DNA from: Micrococcaceae bacterium Sec5.8
Lineage (GTDB): Bacteria; Actinomycetota; Actinomycetes; Actinomycetales; Micrococcaceae
DNA length: 64,000 nucleotides
Assembly: GCA_039636775.1 (NCBI GenBank)
Contig: CP143429.1
Location: 2,666,001 to 2,730,000 of the forward strand
Direction: 5' to 3'
Within the stretch, counting starts at the first letter, position 1. The number at the start of each line of letters is the position of its first letter. Shown in pieces: positions 8,537 to 18,175 of this stretch. Under the pieces are notes generated by a model. That model had not been told where the DNA came from, did no database searches, and was given only the letters and a program-made list of their open reading frames with translations. The position numbers and the translations under genes are program-made.

Positions 8537-9085
8537 ATGACCTTTGTCCGCATTCTCGCCCGGCCCATGCTCGCCTCCAGCTTTGTCCTCGCCGGCATGG
8601 ACAAGCTGAAGAACGCGGACGACACTGCGGCACAGCTCTCCCCCCTTCTGCGCCGCGCGGCCGAATCCCTCCCGTTCCAGACCAACGAGAAGGTGCTCGC
8701 GCGGGTTATTGGCGGTACCCAGGTAGGAGCCGGCGTCCTGTTCGCCCTGGGTAAGTCGGCACGGCTTGCCGCCACTGTCCTGGCGGTCATCTCCGCCCTC
8801 AACAGCTACGTTGAATGGCGCAGCGCGGACATCACGTCCAAGGAGGGCCGCGATGCGCGCCGGAAGCAGTTGCTCAAGAACGTCTCACTGACCGGCGGCG
8901 TGCTGCTGGCCGCCGTCGACACCAACGGCCGCCCCAGCCTGGCCTGGCGCGCCGAGCACCTCGCCGCTGATGCCAAGAAGAGCGCCGGCCACCTCGCCGC
9001 TGACGTCAGGAAAACCACCGGCAAGCGGCTGAAGAAGGCCGACAAGGCAGTTCGCAAAGCCGTAGACCACACCGTCGGAGCCTAA
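8537..9085 (+). CDS. DoxX-family membrane protein
   Basis: This 182-residue protein begins with the DoxX signature '[20 protein letters not shown]' and has about four hydrophobic segments in residues 1-125. A lysine/alanine-rich hydrophilic tail follows, containing two '[21 protein letters not shown]'-like copies. DoxX proteins are small integral membrane proteins; some are linked to thiol-stress systems, and this copy lies next to sigR, which may be relevant. AGGAGG at 8524-8529 precedes ATG 8537. The exact role is unknown. Confidence 0.85.
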   Translation: MTFVRILARPMLASSFVLAGMDKLKNADDTAAQLSPLLRRAAESLPFQTNEKVLARVIGGTQVGAGVLFALGKSARLAATVLAVISALNSYVEWRSADITSKEGRDARRKQLLKNVSLTGGVLLAAVDTNGRPSLAWRAEHLAADAKKSAGHLAADVRKTTGKRLKKADKAVRKAVDHTVGA

Positions 9086-9092
9086 AGCGGCA

Positions 9093-10511
9093 ATGGCAGG
9101 CACCACCCCCCACGCTGCCGCCGTCCCTGTTCACCCGGACGACGCCGCCCTCTGGCAGGCTCCCCTGGCCGGCCGCCCGGTGGACGCCACGCTCACCCTT
9201 CCCGGGTCAAAGTCGCTGACCAACCGGTACCTCGTGCTGGCGGCCCTCGCCGACGGCCCGTCACGGCTGCGGGCGCCCCTGCACTCCCGGGACTCCGCCC
9301 TCATGATCGAGGCACTGCGGCGGCTCGGGGCCACCATCACGGAGGTGCCAGGCGACGGCGGCTTCGGTCCGGATCTCACCATCAAGCCCATCAGCCAGGA
9401 CGCGTCCGCGGATCCGGCCGAGGTTGACTGCGGGCTTGCCGGGACCGTCATGCGGTTCGTCCCGCCCGTCGCGGCCCTGCGCCGCGGTGTGACCGTATTC
9501 GACGGCGATCCGCACGCGCGCAATCGACCCATGGGCCCGATTATCGAGGCCCTCACCGGCCTGGGCGTGCACGTCGGCGCGCCAGCCGGCGGCCGGGCCT
9601 CCTCGCTGCCGTTTGCCGTCGCCGGCACCGGCGACGTGCGCGGCGGACACCTTGTCATCGATGCCACCGCATCCTCGCAGTTTGTCTCGGCCCTGCTTCT
9701 CGCCGGCGCACGCTTTGCTGACGGACTGCACCTTGAGCACCGCAGCACGCAAACGCCCGGCGAACCCGTCCCCAGCCTGGACCATATCAACATGACCGTC
9801 GCTGTGCTGCGCGGAGCCGGCGTGGCTGTTGATGATTCCCGCCCAAACCACTGGGTTGTCTCACCGGGGCCGATCCGCGCCTTCGACGTCCGGATCGAAC
9901 AGGATCTTTCCAATGCCGGCCCCTTCCTGGCAGCAGCTCTCGCTACCCGCGGCACCGTCCGCATCCCCAACTGGCCGCTGGAGACCACCCAGGTCGGCGA
10001 TCAGTGGCGCAGCATCCTCACGAGGATGGGTGCCACGGTGACGCTCTCCGGCGGCACCCTGGCCGTCACCGGCGGACCGGAGATCAAGGGCGCGGACTTC
10101 GACGGGACCAGCGAACTCGCCCCGACGGTCGCCGCCCTCTGCGCCCTCGCCAGCGGACCTTCGCAGCTGACCGGCATTGCCCACCTCCGCGGGCACGAGA
10201 CAGACCGGCTGGCCGCGCTTGTCGCAGAGATCAACCGCCTGGGCGGGGACGCCGAGGAGACGGCCGACGGCCTGCTCATCCGGCCCGCGCCGCTGCATGG
10301 CGGCGTGGTCCACAGCTACGCCGACCACCGCATGGCCACCGCCGGCGCCATCCTGGGCCTGGCCGTACCGGGCGTCCAGGTCGAGGACATCGGCACGACG
10401 GCCAAGACCATGCCGGACTTCCCGGCACTGTGGGCCGCCATGCTCGTCCAGGTCTCCTCCGCTGAATCCAGCCGCACAGACAGGGACGCCCACGGTGGCA
10501 CGCAGCACTGA
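9093..10511 (+). CDS. aroA: 3-phosphoshikimate 1-carboxyvinyltransferase (EPSP synthase)
   Basis: This 472-residue enzyme transfers the enolpyruvyl group from PEP to shikimate-3-phosphate, the sixth step of the shikimate pathway. The substrate-binding 'PGSKSLTNR' is at residues ~33-41, with '[16 protein letters not shown]', '[10 protein letters not shown]' (the family RxRPM loop), '[17 protein letters not shown]' and the C-terminal 'HETDRLAAL' and '[10 protein letters not shown]'. All motifs needed for activity are visible. ATG at 9093 lies 8 bp after the doxX stop. The 3' end overlaps rsgA by 17 bp. Confidence 0.95.
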   Translation: MAGTTPHAAAVPVHPDDAALWQAPLAGRPVDATLTLPGSKSLTNRYLVLAALADGPSRLRAPLHSRDSALMIEALRRLGATITEVPGDGGFGPDLTIKPISQDASADPAEVDCGLAGTVMRFVPPVAALRRGVTVFDGDPHARNRPMGPIIEALTGLGVHVGAPAGGRASSLPFAVAGTGDVRGGHLVIDATASSQFVSALLLAGARFADGLHLEHRSTQTPGEPVPSLDHINMTVAVLRGAGVAVDDSRPNHWVVSPGPIRAFDVRIEQDLSNAGPFLAAALATRGTVRIPNWPLETTQVGDQWRSILTRMGATVTLSGGTLAVTGGPEIKGADFDGTSELAPTVAALCALASGPSQLTGIAHLRGHETDRLAALVAEINRLGGDAEETADGLLIRPAPLHGGVVHSYADHRMATAGAILGLAVPGVQVEDIGTTAKTMPDFPALWAAMLVQVSSAESSRTDRDAHGGTQH

Positions 10512-11610
10512 TTCGTGGGACGAATCCGATGTCCGGATCCGTCCCAATAAAAAAGGCACCCGGCCCCGCACCAAGGACCGACCCAGCTACGAGGAAGCCG
10601 TCACGGGCCGCATCATCACCGTTGACCGCGGCCGGTACACCGCCGTCGTCGCCGAAGGAACCCCCGAGGAACGCAAGATCATTGCCGCCCGGGCCCGGGA
10701 ACTGCGCCGCAACCCCGTCGTGGCAGGCGACTTCGTCTCCCTCGTCGGGGATGTCAGCGGGGAAGCCGACACCCTGGCCCGGCTGGTGCGGATCCAGGAC
10801 CGCAGGACACTGCTGCGGCGCAGTGCAGACGACACGGATCCGATCGAGCGCGCCGTCGTCGCCAACGCCGACCAGCTGGTGGTGGTGGTGGCAGCTGCCA
10901 ATCCCGAGCCGAGGACGGGGTTTATCGACCGCGCCCTCGTGGCCGCGTACGACGCCGGCATCGAACCGCTGCTGCTGGTCACCAAGGCCGACGTCAAAGA
11001 CCCTGCCGAGCTCCTTTCCAACTACCAGCACCTTGCCTTCCCGGTGATCATTTCCAAGACGGCGGACTCCGCGGCATCCGGTATCGACGCCCGCTCCGAC
11101 GACGGACTGTCCGCGCGCCTCGACAAGGACGCCGTCTCCCAGTTGCGTGCCTACCTCGACGGGAAAGTCACCGTCATGCTGGGCCATTCCGGCGTCGGCA
11201 AGTCCACCATGGTCAACGCTTTGACCGGCGCCGAGCGCGCCACCGGCGGGGTAAACGCCGTGACCGGGCGCGGCCGCCACACCTCATCCTCCGCGCTGGC
11301 CCTCAAAGTCAACGCGGCGCCTGCGGGCAGTTGGATCATCGACACCCCCGGTATCCGTTCCTTCGGTCTGGCCCACGTCGACCCGGACCGGATTTTGCGG
11401 TCCTTCCCGGACCTTGAGCCCGGCACGGACGACTGCGAGCGGGGCTGCAAACATGACTCCAACGCCGTCAACTGCGGCGTGGACGCCTGGGTGGCCGCCG
11501 GCCATGCGGGCGACTCCGGACCGGCCCGGCTCGCCTCACTCCGCCGCCTGCTTGGGACAGATCCCCGGATGGAAGCCCAGGACGTCAAGGAACTCGGCAC
11601 CGTCACCTAG
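10495..11610 (+). CDS. rsgA: Ribosome small-subunit-dependent GTPase RsgA
   Basis: This 371-residue circularly permuted GTPase takes part in late 30S assembly. It has an OB-fold-like N-terminal part (~40-110), then the G4 motif '[10 protein letters not shown]', G1/P-loop 'GHSGVGKST', G3 'DTPGIRSFG', and a C-terminal zinc knuckle with Cys and His in '[16 protein letters not shown]'. GTG at 10495 ([12 protein letters not shown]) is chosen because the frame upstream lies inside aroA; the 17-bp overlap suggests coupling. The order aroA-rsgA-hisN is common in Micrococcaceae. Confidence 0.94.
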   Translation: MARSTDSWDESDVRIRPNKKGTRPRTKDRPSYEEAVTGRIITVDRGRYTAVVAEGTPEERKIIAARARELRRNPVVAGDFVSLVGDVSGEADTLARLVRIQDRRTLLRRSADDTDPIERAVVANADQLVVVVAAANPEPRTGFIDRALVAAYDAGIEPLLLVTKADVKDPAELLSNYQHLAFPVIISKTADSAASGIDARSDDGLSARLDKDAVSQLRAYLDGKVTVMLGHSGVGKSTMVNALTGAERATGGVNAVTGRGRHTSSSALALKVNAAPAGSWIIDTPGIRSFGLAHVDPDRILRSFPDLEPGTDDCERGCKHDSNAVNCGVDAWVAAGHAGDSGPARLASLRRLLGTDPRMEAQDVKELGTVT

Positions 11611-11665
11611 CAGCATGCGGCGCAGCCTACCGCTCCCCCGCCCGGTTTGCCGGTAGTTTGGATCC

Positions 11666-12478
11666 ATGAGCCAACCCGCTTCGAGTTACAACGATGACCT
11701 CCGCCTCGCCCATGTACTGGCAGATTCCGTGGATTCCCAGACCATGAGCCGCTTCAAGGCGCTGGATCTTCGGATCGAGACGAAGCCGGACCTGACGCCG
11801 GTGACCGACGCTGACAAGTCCGCCGAGGAAGCCATCCGCGGCCAGCTGTCCCGCTCCCGGCCGCGCGACGCCGTCCTCGGGGAGGAATTCGGCAGCTCCG
11901 GCCACGGCTCGCGCCGCTGGATCATCGACCCGATCGACGGGACGAAGAACTTCGTCCGCGGCGTCCCCGTCTGGGCCACCCTGATCGCCCTCGTTGACGA
12001 GGGCGAGCCGGTCGTTGGCGTCGTAAGCGCCCCGGCGCTGGGCAAACGCTGGTGGGCCGCCAAGGACGGTGGAGCGTACATGGGACGGTCGCTGGCGGCG
12101 GCCACCCGGCTGAAGGTCTCCAATGTCTCCAAGCTCACGGACGCCTCGCTCTCCTACTCGTCCCTGGGCGGCTGGAAGCAACGCGGCAACTTCGATGAAT
12201 TCCTCGGCCTCACCGAAGAGGTCTGGCGCACCCGCGCGTACGGTGACTTCTGGTCCTATTGCATGGTGGCCGAAGGCGCCGTCGACATCGCCTGCGAGCC
12301 GGAACTGAACCTCTACGACATGGCCGCACTGGTCCCGATTGTCACGGAAGCCGGCGGCCGCTTCACGTCCCTCGAGGGCGAGGACGGTCCCTTCGGCGGC
12401 AACGCCCTTGCGACCAACTCCATCCTGCACTCCGAGGTCCTCAAGCGCCTCAACCCGGGGCTCGACGACCTGCTGTAG
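11666..12478 (+). CDS. hisN: Histidinol-phosphatase, inositol-monophosphatase family
   Basis: This 270-residue enzyme dephosphorylates histidinol phosphate in histidine synthesis, by similarity to the actinobacterial HisN branch of the IMPase family. It shows '[15 protein letters not shown]', the metal-binding Glu in 'LGEEFG', the family signature '[20 protein letters not shown]', and the second metal site '[17 protein letters not shown]'. ATG 11666 follows the rsgA stop by 55 bp. A broader monophosphatase activity cannot be excluded. Confidence 0.9.
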   Translation: MSQPASSYNDDLRLAHVLADSVDSQTMSRFKALDLRIETKPDLTPVTDADKSAEEAIRGQLSRSRPRDAVLGEEFGSSGHGSRRWIIDPIDGTKNFVRGVPVWATLIALVDEGEPVVGVVSAPALGKRWWAAKDGGAYMGRSLAAATRLKVSNVSKLTDASLSYSSLGGWKQRGNFDEFLGLTEEVWRTRAYGDFWSYCMVAEGAVDIACEPELNLYDMAALVPIVTEAGGRFTSLEGEDGPFGGNALATNSILHSEVLKRLNPGLDDLL

Positions 12479-12574
12479 GATCCGGCGGCCTACCATCACG
12501 GCCGCTCCGTAACAAAGCACTTCACAATCCTGCCCTGCCTTTTCTGCGGCAGCAGGCATGGCCTACGCTCGAAA

Positions 12575-12710
12575 AAGGTCACGAGTGCCAGCGCGAAACC
12601 CCGGTTTGCTGGCCGGCAACCCTCCATTCGCGGCGGGGTGCCCCGGGTGACGACCTGGCCGGTCCTGAATGGACCCGGCAAGCGCGGATTCCCGGCACGG
12701 GGGTCCATTT
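12575..12710 (+). ncRNA. SAM riboswitch, actinobacterial SAM-IV / SAM-I-IV-variant type
   Basis: The leader of the aminotransferase gene carries the conserved SAM aptamer string 'GGTCACGAGTGCCAGCG', then 'TGCTGGCCGGCAACCCTCC' and 'GGGGTGCCCCGGGTGACGAC'. The closing stem pairs AGGTC (12576-12580) with GACCT (12652-12656). Downstream, GGTCC/GGACC (12661-12665 with 12671-12675) forms the extra hairpin of SAM-IV-like RNAs. AATGGACCC (12668-12676) can instead pair with GGGTCCATT (12701-12709), which is followed by TT. The two helices share bases, so this is a plausible switching platform. S-adenosylmethionine would reduce expression if it behaves like known members. Confidence 0.88.
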
Positions 12711-12724
12711 TCGAGCGAGGTCCC

Positions 12725-14191
12725 ATGCCAACTGCCACCATTCCCGTACCCCGTCCCGCGGCTCCTGGACGTCCGGCCAGGACCGGACCGGCCCTTACCC
12801 GGGCGCGACTTGAGGTCGCCCGCCGGCCGCTGGCCGCGGTGACCGGCGCGGAGATCCAGGCGCCGCTGATCCAGGGGGGGCATGTGCGTTACGCCAACCT
12901 GGATTACGGCGCTTCGGCTCCGGCCCTCTCCGTGGTCTCGGCCTACCTCAACGAGATCCTGCCGTTCTACGCCAGCGTTCACCGCGGTGCCGGCTACGCC
13001 TCCCAGATCAGCACCTCCGTCTACGAAAACGCCCGCACCATCGTCCGGGATTTCGTCGGCGGCCGGCCGGATGATGCGGTGATTTTTACCCGCAACACCA
13101 CCGATTCCCTGAACCTGCTGGCGGGGTGCCTGCCCGTCGTCGACGGCGTGTCCTCCGGTGAGGTGCTCTACCTCGACATCGAGCACCATGCCAACCTCCT
13201 GCCGTGGCAGCGTGTGCCACACCGCAGCGTCATCGCTGCACCGACTCTCGCCGGCACCCTGGAACTGCTCCGCGGGGAACTCGCCTACGGCGGAGTGAAT
13301 CTGCTCGCCGTCACTGGCGCCTCCAACGTCACCGGTGAGATCCTGCCGGTCCGGGCCCTCGCCGCTTTGGCGCACGAGTATGGCGCCCGGATCGTCGTCG
13401 ATGCTGCGCAGCTGGCCCCGCACCGGCGGATCGAGATGGCCGCTGACGGCATCGACTACCTTGCTTTTTCCGGCCATAAGCTTTACGCCCCCTTCGGAGC
13501 AGGTGTGCTGATCGGCCGCACCGACTGGCTCGATGCCGGAACGCCCCATCTGGCCGGCGGCGGAGCCGTGCAGGATGCCCGGGTCGATTCGGTCAGCTGG
13601 ACCACCGGCCCCGCACGCCATGAAGGCGGCTCCCCCAACGTCCTCGGTGCTGCCGCCCTGGCCCGGGCCACCCAGGTCATCGCCGGCCTGGACGCGGCGC
13701 AGTGGCGGGGCCACGAAGACGCCATCCGCGCGTTCCTCGTCGAAGGCCTGGCCGGAATCGATGGAGTCACGGTCCACCAGATCTTCTCGGACAGTGCTTC
13801 ATTCGACGCTGCCGCCGGCTCCGGGTCCGGCACGGGCACGATCGGCGTCGTCAACTTCTCATTGGAAGGCTACGACGCGGGGCTGGTGGCGGCGTACCTG
13901 TCGGCCGAACACGGCATCGGACTGCGCGACGGTCGGTTCTGCGCGCATCCGCTGCTCCGCCGGCTTGGTCTGCCCTCGGGCTCGCTGCGGGCAAGTTTCG
14001 GCCTGGGCTCCCGGCTGGAGGACGCCCAGCGGCTGATTTCCGCCATAGAGGAACTCCGCCGGAACGGCCTGGGGTGGGACTATGTCGTGGACACGGGACG
14101 CTGGGTGCCGTCCAATGACACCCGCAGTTACCCGCACTGGGCCCCCAACACCCCCGGCACCGCCGGCGCGGCCCCTTGCACGCTGGACTGA
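12725..14191 (+). CDS. Class V aminotransferase / cysteine-desulfurase-like PLP enzyme under SAM riboswitch control
   Basis: This 488-residue fold-type I PLP enzyme shows 'NLDYGASAPALSVVSAYLNE', 'FTRNTTDSLNLLAGCLP', 'DIEHHANLLPW', the cofactor Asp in 'IVVDAAQLAPH', and the Schiff-base Lys in 'AFSGHKLYAPFGAGVL'. These are SufS/CsdA-like features. The SAM riboswitch just upstream argues for a role in sulfur amino-acid metabolism rather than general Fe-S assembly. ATG at 12725 follows GCGAGG; an upstream in-frame extension overlaps the riboswitch and is rejected. The substrate cannot be settled from sequence. Confidence 0.85.
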   Translation: MPTATIPVPRPAAPGRPARTGPALTRARLEVARRPLAAVTGAEIQAPLIQGGHVRYANLDYGASAPALSVVSAYLNEILPFYASVHRGAGYASQISTSVYENARTIVRDFVGGRPDDAVIFTRNTTDSLNLLAGCLPVVDGVSSGEVLYLDIEHHANLLPWQRVPHRSVIAAPTLAGTLELLRGELAYGGVNLLAVTGASNVTGEILPVRALAALAHEYGARIVVDAAQLAPHRRIEMAADGIDYLAFSGHKLYAPFGAGVLIGRTDWLDAGTPHLAGGGAVQDARVDSVSWTTGPARHEGGSPNVLGAAALARATQVIAGLDAAQWRGHEDAIRAFLVEGLAGIDGVTVHQIFSDSASFDAAAGSGSGTGTIGVVNFSLEGYDAGLVAAYLSAEHGIGLRDGRFCAHPLLRRLGLPSGSLRASFGLGSRLEDAQRLISAIEELRRNGLGWDYVVDTGRWVPSNDTRSYPHWAPNTPGTAGAAPCTLD

Positions 14192-14278
14192 CAGAGCGGA
14201 CGGAGCAGGAGGCGCGGGCGCTGCCACGTGCGGTAAATTCGACAGGTACCCATCCGGATCTGCCGAAGGAGATCGCAC

Positions 14279-15055
14279 GTGGCAAGCGGCGGACCCAAAG
14301 CCCACGGCGGCCCCCAGCTCGATCAGGAACGGCGCCGGGAGCTGGGGCAAAGCTTCCAGGACGGCGGGGAACACTATGACCGCGTCCGTCCCGGGTACCC
14401 GGCCGAGTCGGCCGGCTGGCTGATCCCCGCCGGCGCCGTCGACGCCGCGGACCTCGGCGCCGGGACCGGGAAGTTCACGGCGCTGCTCGCCGGGCGCGGC
14501 CTGCACACCGTGGCCGTCGACCCCTCCACCGACATGCTTGAACAACTCCGACAGGCACTGCCCGGCGTGTCCGCCGTCGAGGGTACCGCTGAGCACACGG
14601 GCCTGGCCGGCGGCGCGTTCGACGTCGTGACCGTCGCCCAGGCCTGGCACTGGTGCGACCCGCTGCGGGCCAGCACGGAAATCGCCCGGATTCTCCGTCC
14701 GCATGGCACTCTGGGGCTGATATGGAACCAGCTGGACACGTCTGTTCCCTGGGTGCACCGGCTCTCGCGCATCATGCACGCGGGAGATGTTCACAAACCG
14801 CACTTCATCCCGCCGCTGGGCCCGGAATTCACGGGGCTGGAAAGCCACCTCACCTGTTGGGACGATCCGCTGCGGACGGCGGACATCCTGGAACTGACCA
14901 AATCCCGCAGCTACTACCTGGCCGCCGGCGCGACTGCCCGCGCCAGGGTACTGGACAACCTTGACTGGTATCTGCATGAACATCTGGGGCATGGCCCCGG
15001 GGACGTCATCGCACTGCCGTACCTGACGCAGAGCTGGCGGGCCATCCGGGCCTGA
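14279..15055 (+). CDS. Class I SAM-dependent methyltransferase
   Basis: This 258-residue protein has the Rossmann motif I 'ADLGAGTGKFTALLAGRG' at residues ~57-74, the acidic residue of motif II in 'TVAVDPSTDMLEQL', and 'GGAFDVVTVAQAWHW' (motif IV), a pattern shared with UbiE/SmtA-like methyltransferases. GTG at 14279 has AAGGAG 7-12 bases upstream. It follows the riboswitch-controlled aminotransferase on the same strand after 87 bp, with no terminator visible between, so co-transcription is possible. The methyl acceptor is unknown. Confidence 0.85.
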   Translation: MASGGPKAHGGPQLDQERRRELGQSFQDGGEHYDRVRPGYPAESAGWLIPAGAVDAADLGAGTGKFTALLAGRGLHTVAVDPSTDMLEQLRQALPGVSAVEGTAEHTGLAGGAFDVVTVAQAWHWCDPLRASTEIARILRPHGTLGLIWNQLDTSVPWVHRLSRIMHAGDVHKPHFIPPLGPEFTGLESHLTCWDDPLRTADILELTKSRSYYLAAGATARARVLDNLDWYLHEHLGHGPGDVIALPYLTQSWRAIRA

Positions 15056-15100
15056 GGCCGGTGCGGTCGGACCTTCCCGGCGGCGGTGAGGACCCTCACG

Positions 15101-15159
15101 TTGCCCTGACCCGCCGCACTGGCTTATGGTTTCGGTACGCCTAAAACTTCTTTGTAGGC
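15101..15159 (+). promoter_or_regulatory. mntH promoter and candidate MntR operator
   Basis: TTGCCC (15101-15106) and TATGGT (15125-15130) form a promoter-like pair 18 bp apart. About 9 bp further, GCCTA (15139-15143) and TAGGC (15155-15159) make an interrupted inverted repeat over the expected transcription start. That is the right place for repression by the DtxR-family regulator encoded directly after the transporter. Confidence 0.55.
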
Positions 15160-15237
15160 AATGTGAACTCCGGTGCCGGTACCTATCCCCGCCACCGGCC
15201 GCGTCACTGCCGACGCACCTACCCAGGGAGCCTTGCC

Positions 15238-16524
15238 GTGCTGGATGTAACAGGACACGAATTCGCGGCTTCGGACACACCGCCGCGGCGGCCACCGGGC
15301 GGCCGCCGGGCCATGATCGGCCTGCTGGGCCCGGCGTTCGTTGCCGCGATAGCCTACGTGGATCCCGGCAACGTCGCCGCCAATTTGACGGCCGGCGCAC
15401 AGTACGGCTACCTCCTGGTCTGGGTACTGGTGGCCGCTAACATCATGGCCGTGCTGGTGCAGTACCAGTCCGCCAAGCTCGGCATCGTTACCGGAAAGAG
15501 CCTTCCCGAGATCCTCGGTGAGCGGCTCAAGCCGTGGTGGCGCCGGGCGTTCTGGGTGCAGGCCGAAATCGTCGCCGCTGCCACGGACCTGGCCGAAGTG
15601 GTGGGCGGAGCGATCGCGCTCTATCTGCTGTTCGGGTTGCCGTTGCCCCTGGGCGCCGTCATTGTCGGCGGCGTCTCCATGGCCCTGCTCGCCGTGCAGG
15701 CCCGGAACAGGCAACGGCCCTTCGAGTTCGTCATTATGTTCCTGCTGGGCATCATCACCATAGGATTCCTTACCGGCCTCTTCATCAGCCCCCCCGATCC
15801 CGCAGGAGTCGCGGCCGGCCTGATACCAGGCTTTCAAGGACCGGACACCGTGCTGCTGGCGGCCAGCATGCTGGGCGCCACGGTGATGCCCCACGCAATT
15901 TACGTTCACTCAGCCCTGTCCAGGGACCGGCACCGTCCCAACCCCCATCTCCATGTGCCGCCGACGGCACTGGCCCGCCTGGTCCGGGCCACCCGCTGGG
16001 ACGTGGTGGCAGCCCTCGCAGTCGCCGGCATCGTCAACGTCGGGATGCTGCTGCTGGCCGCCTCGACGCTGGGCGGCGAAGAGGGCACGGACACTATCGA
16101 GGGAGCCCACGCAGCCATCACCGCCAGCCTGGGACCGGTCGTCGGCGTCGTCTTCGCCGTTGGCCTGCTCGCCTCCGGCCTGGCCTCCACGTCCGTGGGC
16201 TGCTACGCGGGCGGATCCATCATGCAGGGGCTGCTCAAGATCCGGATCCCGCTGATGGCCCGCCGGGTGGTCACCCTCATCCCGGCCGTGGTGCTCTTGA
16301 GCGTCGGCTTCGATCCCACCTGGGGCCTGGTCCTCAGTCAGGTCGTCCTCAGTTTTGGCATTCCCTTCGTGCTCGTTCCCCTGGTCGTGCTGACCAGTAA
16401 CAAGGCGCTCATGGGCCGCTTCGCGGATGGGATGCCACTGCGCATTGCCGCCATCATCAGCGTGGTGCTGGTGGTGGCGCTCAATCTGGTCCTGCTGTGG
16501 CTCACGTTCTCCGGCGCCGCCTGA
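15238..16524 (+). CDS. mntH: Nramp-family divalent metal (Mn2+) transporter
   Basis: This 428-residue protein has about eleven membrane segments. It imports Mn2+ (and possibly Fe2+) with protons. Diagnostic residues are visible: 'DPGN' in the first segment ('AIAYVDPGNVAANLTAGAQY') and 'MPHAIYVHSAL' in the sixth, which together form the metal site. GTG at 15238 has CAGGGAG at 15224-15230 and fits the family N-terminus better than an in-frame start at 15163, which lies in the leader. It is followed by an mntR-type regulator gene, and a candidate operator lies upstream. Confidence 0.93.
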   Translation: MLDVTGHEFAASDTPPRRPPGGRRAMIGLLGPAFVAAIAYVDPGNVAANLTAGAQYGYLLVWVLVAANIMAVLVQYQSAKLGIVTGKSLPEILGERLKPWWRRAFWVQAEIVAAATDLAEVVGGAIALYLLFGLPLPLGAVIVGGVSMALLAVQARNRQRPFEFVIMFLLGIITIGFLTGLFISPPDPAGVAAGLIPGFQGPDTVLLAASMLGATVMPHAIYVHSALSRDRHRPNPHLHVPPTALARLVRATRWDVVAALAVAGIVNVGMLLLAASTLGGEEGTDTIEGAHAAITASLGPVVGVVFAVGLLASGLASTSVGCYAGGSIMQGLLKIRIPLMARRVVTLIPAVVLLSVGFDPTWGLVLSQVVLSFGIPFVLVPLVVLTSNKALMGRFADGMPLRIAAIISVVLVVALNLVLLWLTFSGAA

Positions 16525-16540
16525 CGGTAGGCTGGTGGCT

Positions 16541-17254
16541 GTGAAAACCAGCCTGCCCTCCTCCTCGATCGAGGACTACGTCAAGGTCATCTACTCCTTC
16601 ACGGAGTGGCAGGACAAGCCCATCACCTCCACCCAGCTGGCCCAACGCCTCGGCGTCGCCAATTCCTCGGTCTCGGAGATGGTCCGCAAACTCAAAGACC
16701 AGGGACTGGTGGACCATCAGCCCTACAGTGCCGTAACACTCACGGCCGGGGGTATCCGGCTGGCGCTGTCCATGGTCCGGCGGCACCGGCTCATTGAGAC
16801 GTTCCTGGTGCAGGAGCTCGGCTACCGCTGGGACGAAGTCCACGACGAGGCCGAACTCCTGGAACATGCGGTTTCGGAAACCTTCATCGAGCGGATGGCC
16901 GCCAAGCTCGGCAACCCTGTCCGGGATCCGCACGGCGACCCGATCCCGGCGGCAGACGGTACTGTGCTGATGCCGGCCGCCCACCGGATGAGCGAGCTCG
17001 ACGACGGGCACACCGGCCGGATCACCAGAATCAGTGACGAAAACCCCGAGCTCCTGCGCTACCTTTCCGCCGAACACATCGATCTGGACGCCGACGTCGA
17101 GGTGGTGGGCCGCAAACCTTTCGGTGGCGCGCTCGTGGTGCGCATCGGATCCGGTGCGGCCCGGCAGGACGTCGACCTCGCCGAGGAAGTCGCATCCGCC
17201 CTCTGGGTCTTCAGCGATACTGCCCACCCCGGCTGCAGCCTCGGGCGGCTCTGA
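16541..17254 (+). CDS. mntR: DtxR-family metal-dependent regulator (MntR-like)
   Basis: This 237-residue regulator has a winged helix at residues ~5-70 ('SSIEDYVKVIYSF', 'TSTQLAQRLGVANSSVSEMV', 'HQPYSAVTLTAGG'). A dimerisation/metal domain follows with 'MVRRHRLIETFLVQELGYRW', 'DEVHDEAELLEHAVS' and 'GNPVRDPHGDPIP', where the metal ligands of DtxR/IdeR/MntR lie. The C-terminal ~80 residues resemble the FeoA/SH3-like domain. GTG 16541 starts 16 bp after mntH, so the two form an operon and the regulator probably represses its own transporter when Mn2+ is sufficient. Confidence 0.9.
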   Translation: MKTSLPSSSIEDYVKVIYSFTEWQDKPITSTQLAQRLGVANSSVSEMVRKLKDQGLVDHQPYSAVTLTAGGIRLALSMVRRHRLIETFLVQELGYRWDEVHDEAELLEHAVSETFIERMAAKLGNPVRDPHGDPIPAADGTVLMPAAHRMSELDDGHTGRITRISDENPELLRYLSAEHIDLDADVEVVGRKPFGGALVVRIGSGAARQDVDLAEEVASALWVFSDTAHPGCSLGRL

Positions 17255-17283
17255 GTGCGGGCCGTGTGGACCGGAGCGCTGGT

Positions 17284-17742
17284 GTGAAACGCATGGCGAA
17301 GCCACCTTCTCCGACGGCCCCCTCCACGCGTCCTGCCCTCCCGGGCTGGAGCGCGTGGGCAGCGGTCGCCGTCGGCGGGCTGATCGGCACGGAATTGCGG
17401 TATGGAGCGGGACTGCTGTTTCCTGAGGCCGCGGGGACAATTCCCTGGACCACGCTGGTGATAAATGTCGTCGGAAGCTTTGTCCTCGCCACCCTCACCA
17501 CAGTCTGGATTGCACGTCCTAAAACCGCATTCTGGCTGCGGGCGGGGCTTGGCCCCGGGCTGCTGGGGTCCTTCACCACCTTTTCGGCGGTGGTCTTCGT
17601 CATCGACCAGCAGTTTCGGGGCGGCTTCCATGCCGGCTGGCTGGCCTACCTCGGGCTCTCACTTGTCCTGGGGCTCGCCGCTGCCGCCGCCGGATGGAAG
17701 ACCGGAAAAGCCGTGGCCGACCTGACCGGCGGAGCGTCATGA
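17284..17742 (+). CDS. crcB: Fluoride exporter CrcB, first subunit
   Basis: This 152-residue protein has four predicted membrane segments. The Fluc/CrcB signature is visible: 'GGLIGTELRYGAG', 'WTTLVINVVGSFVLATLTT' and 'LGPGLLGSFTTFSAVVF'. GTG at 17284 has GGAG 7 bp upstream; GTG 17266 and ATG 17293 are alternatives in frame. The stop overlaps the next crcB by 4 bases. Actinobacteria often encode two CrcB proteins that form a heterodimeric fluoride channel. No fluoride riboswitch is visible upstream. Confidence 0.88.
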   Translation: MKRMAKPPSPTAPSTRPALPGWSAWAAVAVGGLIGTELRYGAGLLFPEAAGTIPWTTLVINVVGSFVLATLTTVWIARPKTAFWLRAGLGPGLLGSFTTFSAVVFVIDQQFRGGFHAGWLAYLGLSLVLGLAAAAAGWKTGKAVADLTGGAS

Positions 17743-18113
17743 TCACCGCCATCGTCATCGGGGCTTTCGGGATCGCGGGCGCCTTGCTGCGGTTCGCCGT
17801 CGACTCCTGGTTTGCCCACCTCGTGGGACCCCGTCCCCACTGGCCCTGGGCGACACTGGCGGTGAACGTGACCGGATCCTTCATCATTGGCGCTTCCCTC
17901 GGGGTCACCGGGCAGCTGGGGCTGGGGCCCGAATGGCAGGCCGGTCTCTCCACCGGGCTGGCCGGCGGGCTTACCACCTTCAGCTCCTGGACCACCGCGA
18001 CGGTGCGCCTGGTCAGTGAGACGCGGTACCGCGCCGCCGCACTCAACGTCGGCGTCAATCTGATCGCTGGCTTGGCCGCAGCCGGACTTGGCCTGGCCGT
18101 CAGCGCCCTGTGA
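17739..18113 (+). CDS. crcB: Fluoride exporter CrcB, second subunit
   Basis: This 124-residue, four-helix protein has the CrcB motifs 'GAFGIAGALLRFAVDSW', 'WATLAVNVTGSFIIGASLG' and 'STGLAGGLTTFSSWTTATV'. ATG 17739 overlaps the stop of the first crcB (ATGA at 17739-17742), so the two subunits are probably made in equal amounts. Family knowledge: Fluc channels are antiparallel dimers exporting F- passively. Confidence 0.9.
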   Translation: MITAIVIGAFGIAGALLRFAVDSWFAHLVGPRPHWPWATLAVNVTGSFIIGASLGVTGQLGLGPEWQAGLSTGLAGGLTTFSSWTTATVRLVSETRYRAAALNVGVNLIAGLAAAGLGLAVSAL

Positions 18114-18175
18114 CAAGCCTTACCCCGGCCCGGGGGAGGCGGTCCGGGGGCTCCGCCATCGCGTATCGTTGAAGA

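Noticed and set aside
17255..17283. Fluoride riboswitch before the crcB pair
   Set aside because: Only 29 bp separate the genes and no riboswitch core is visible.
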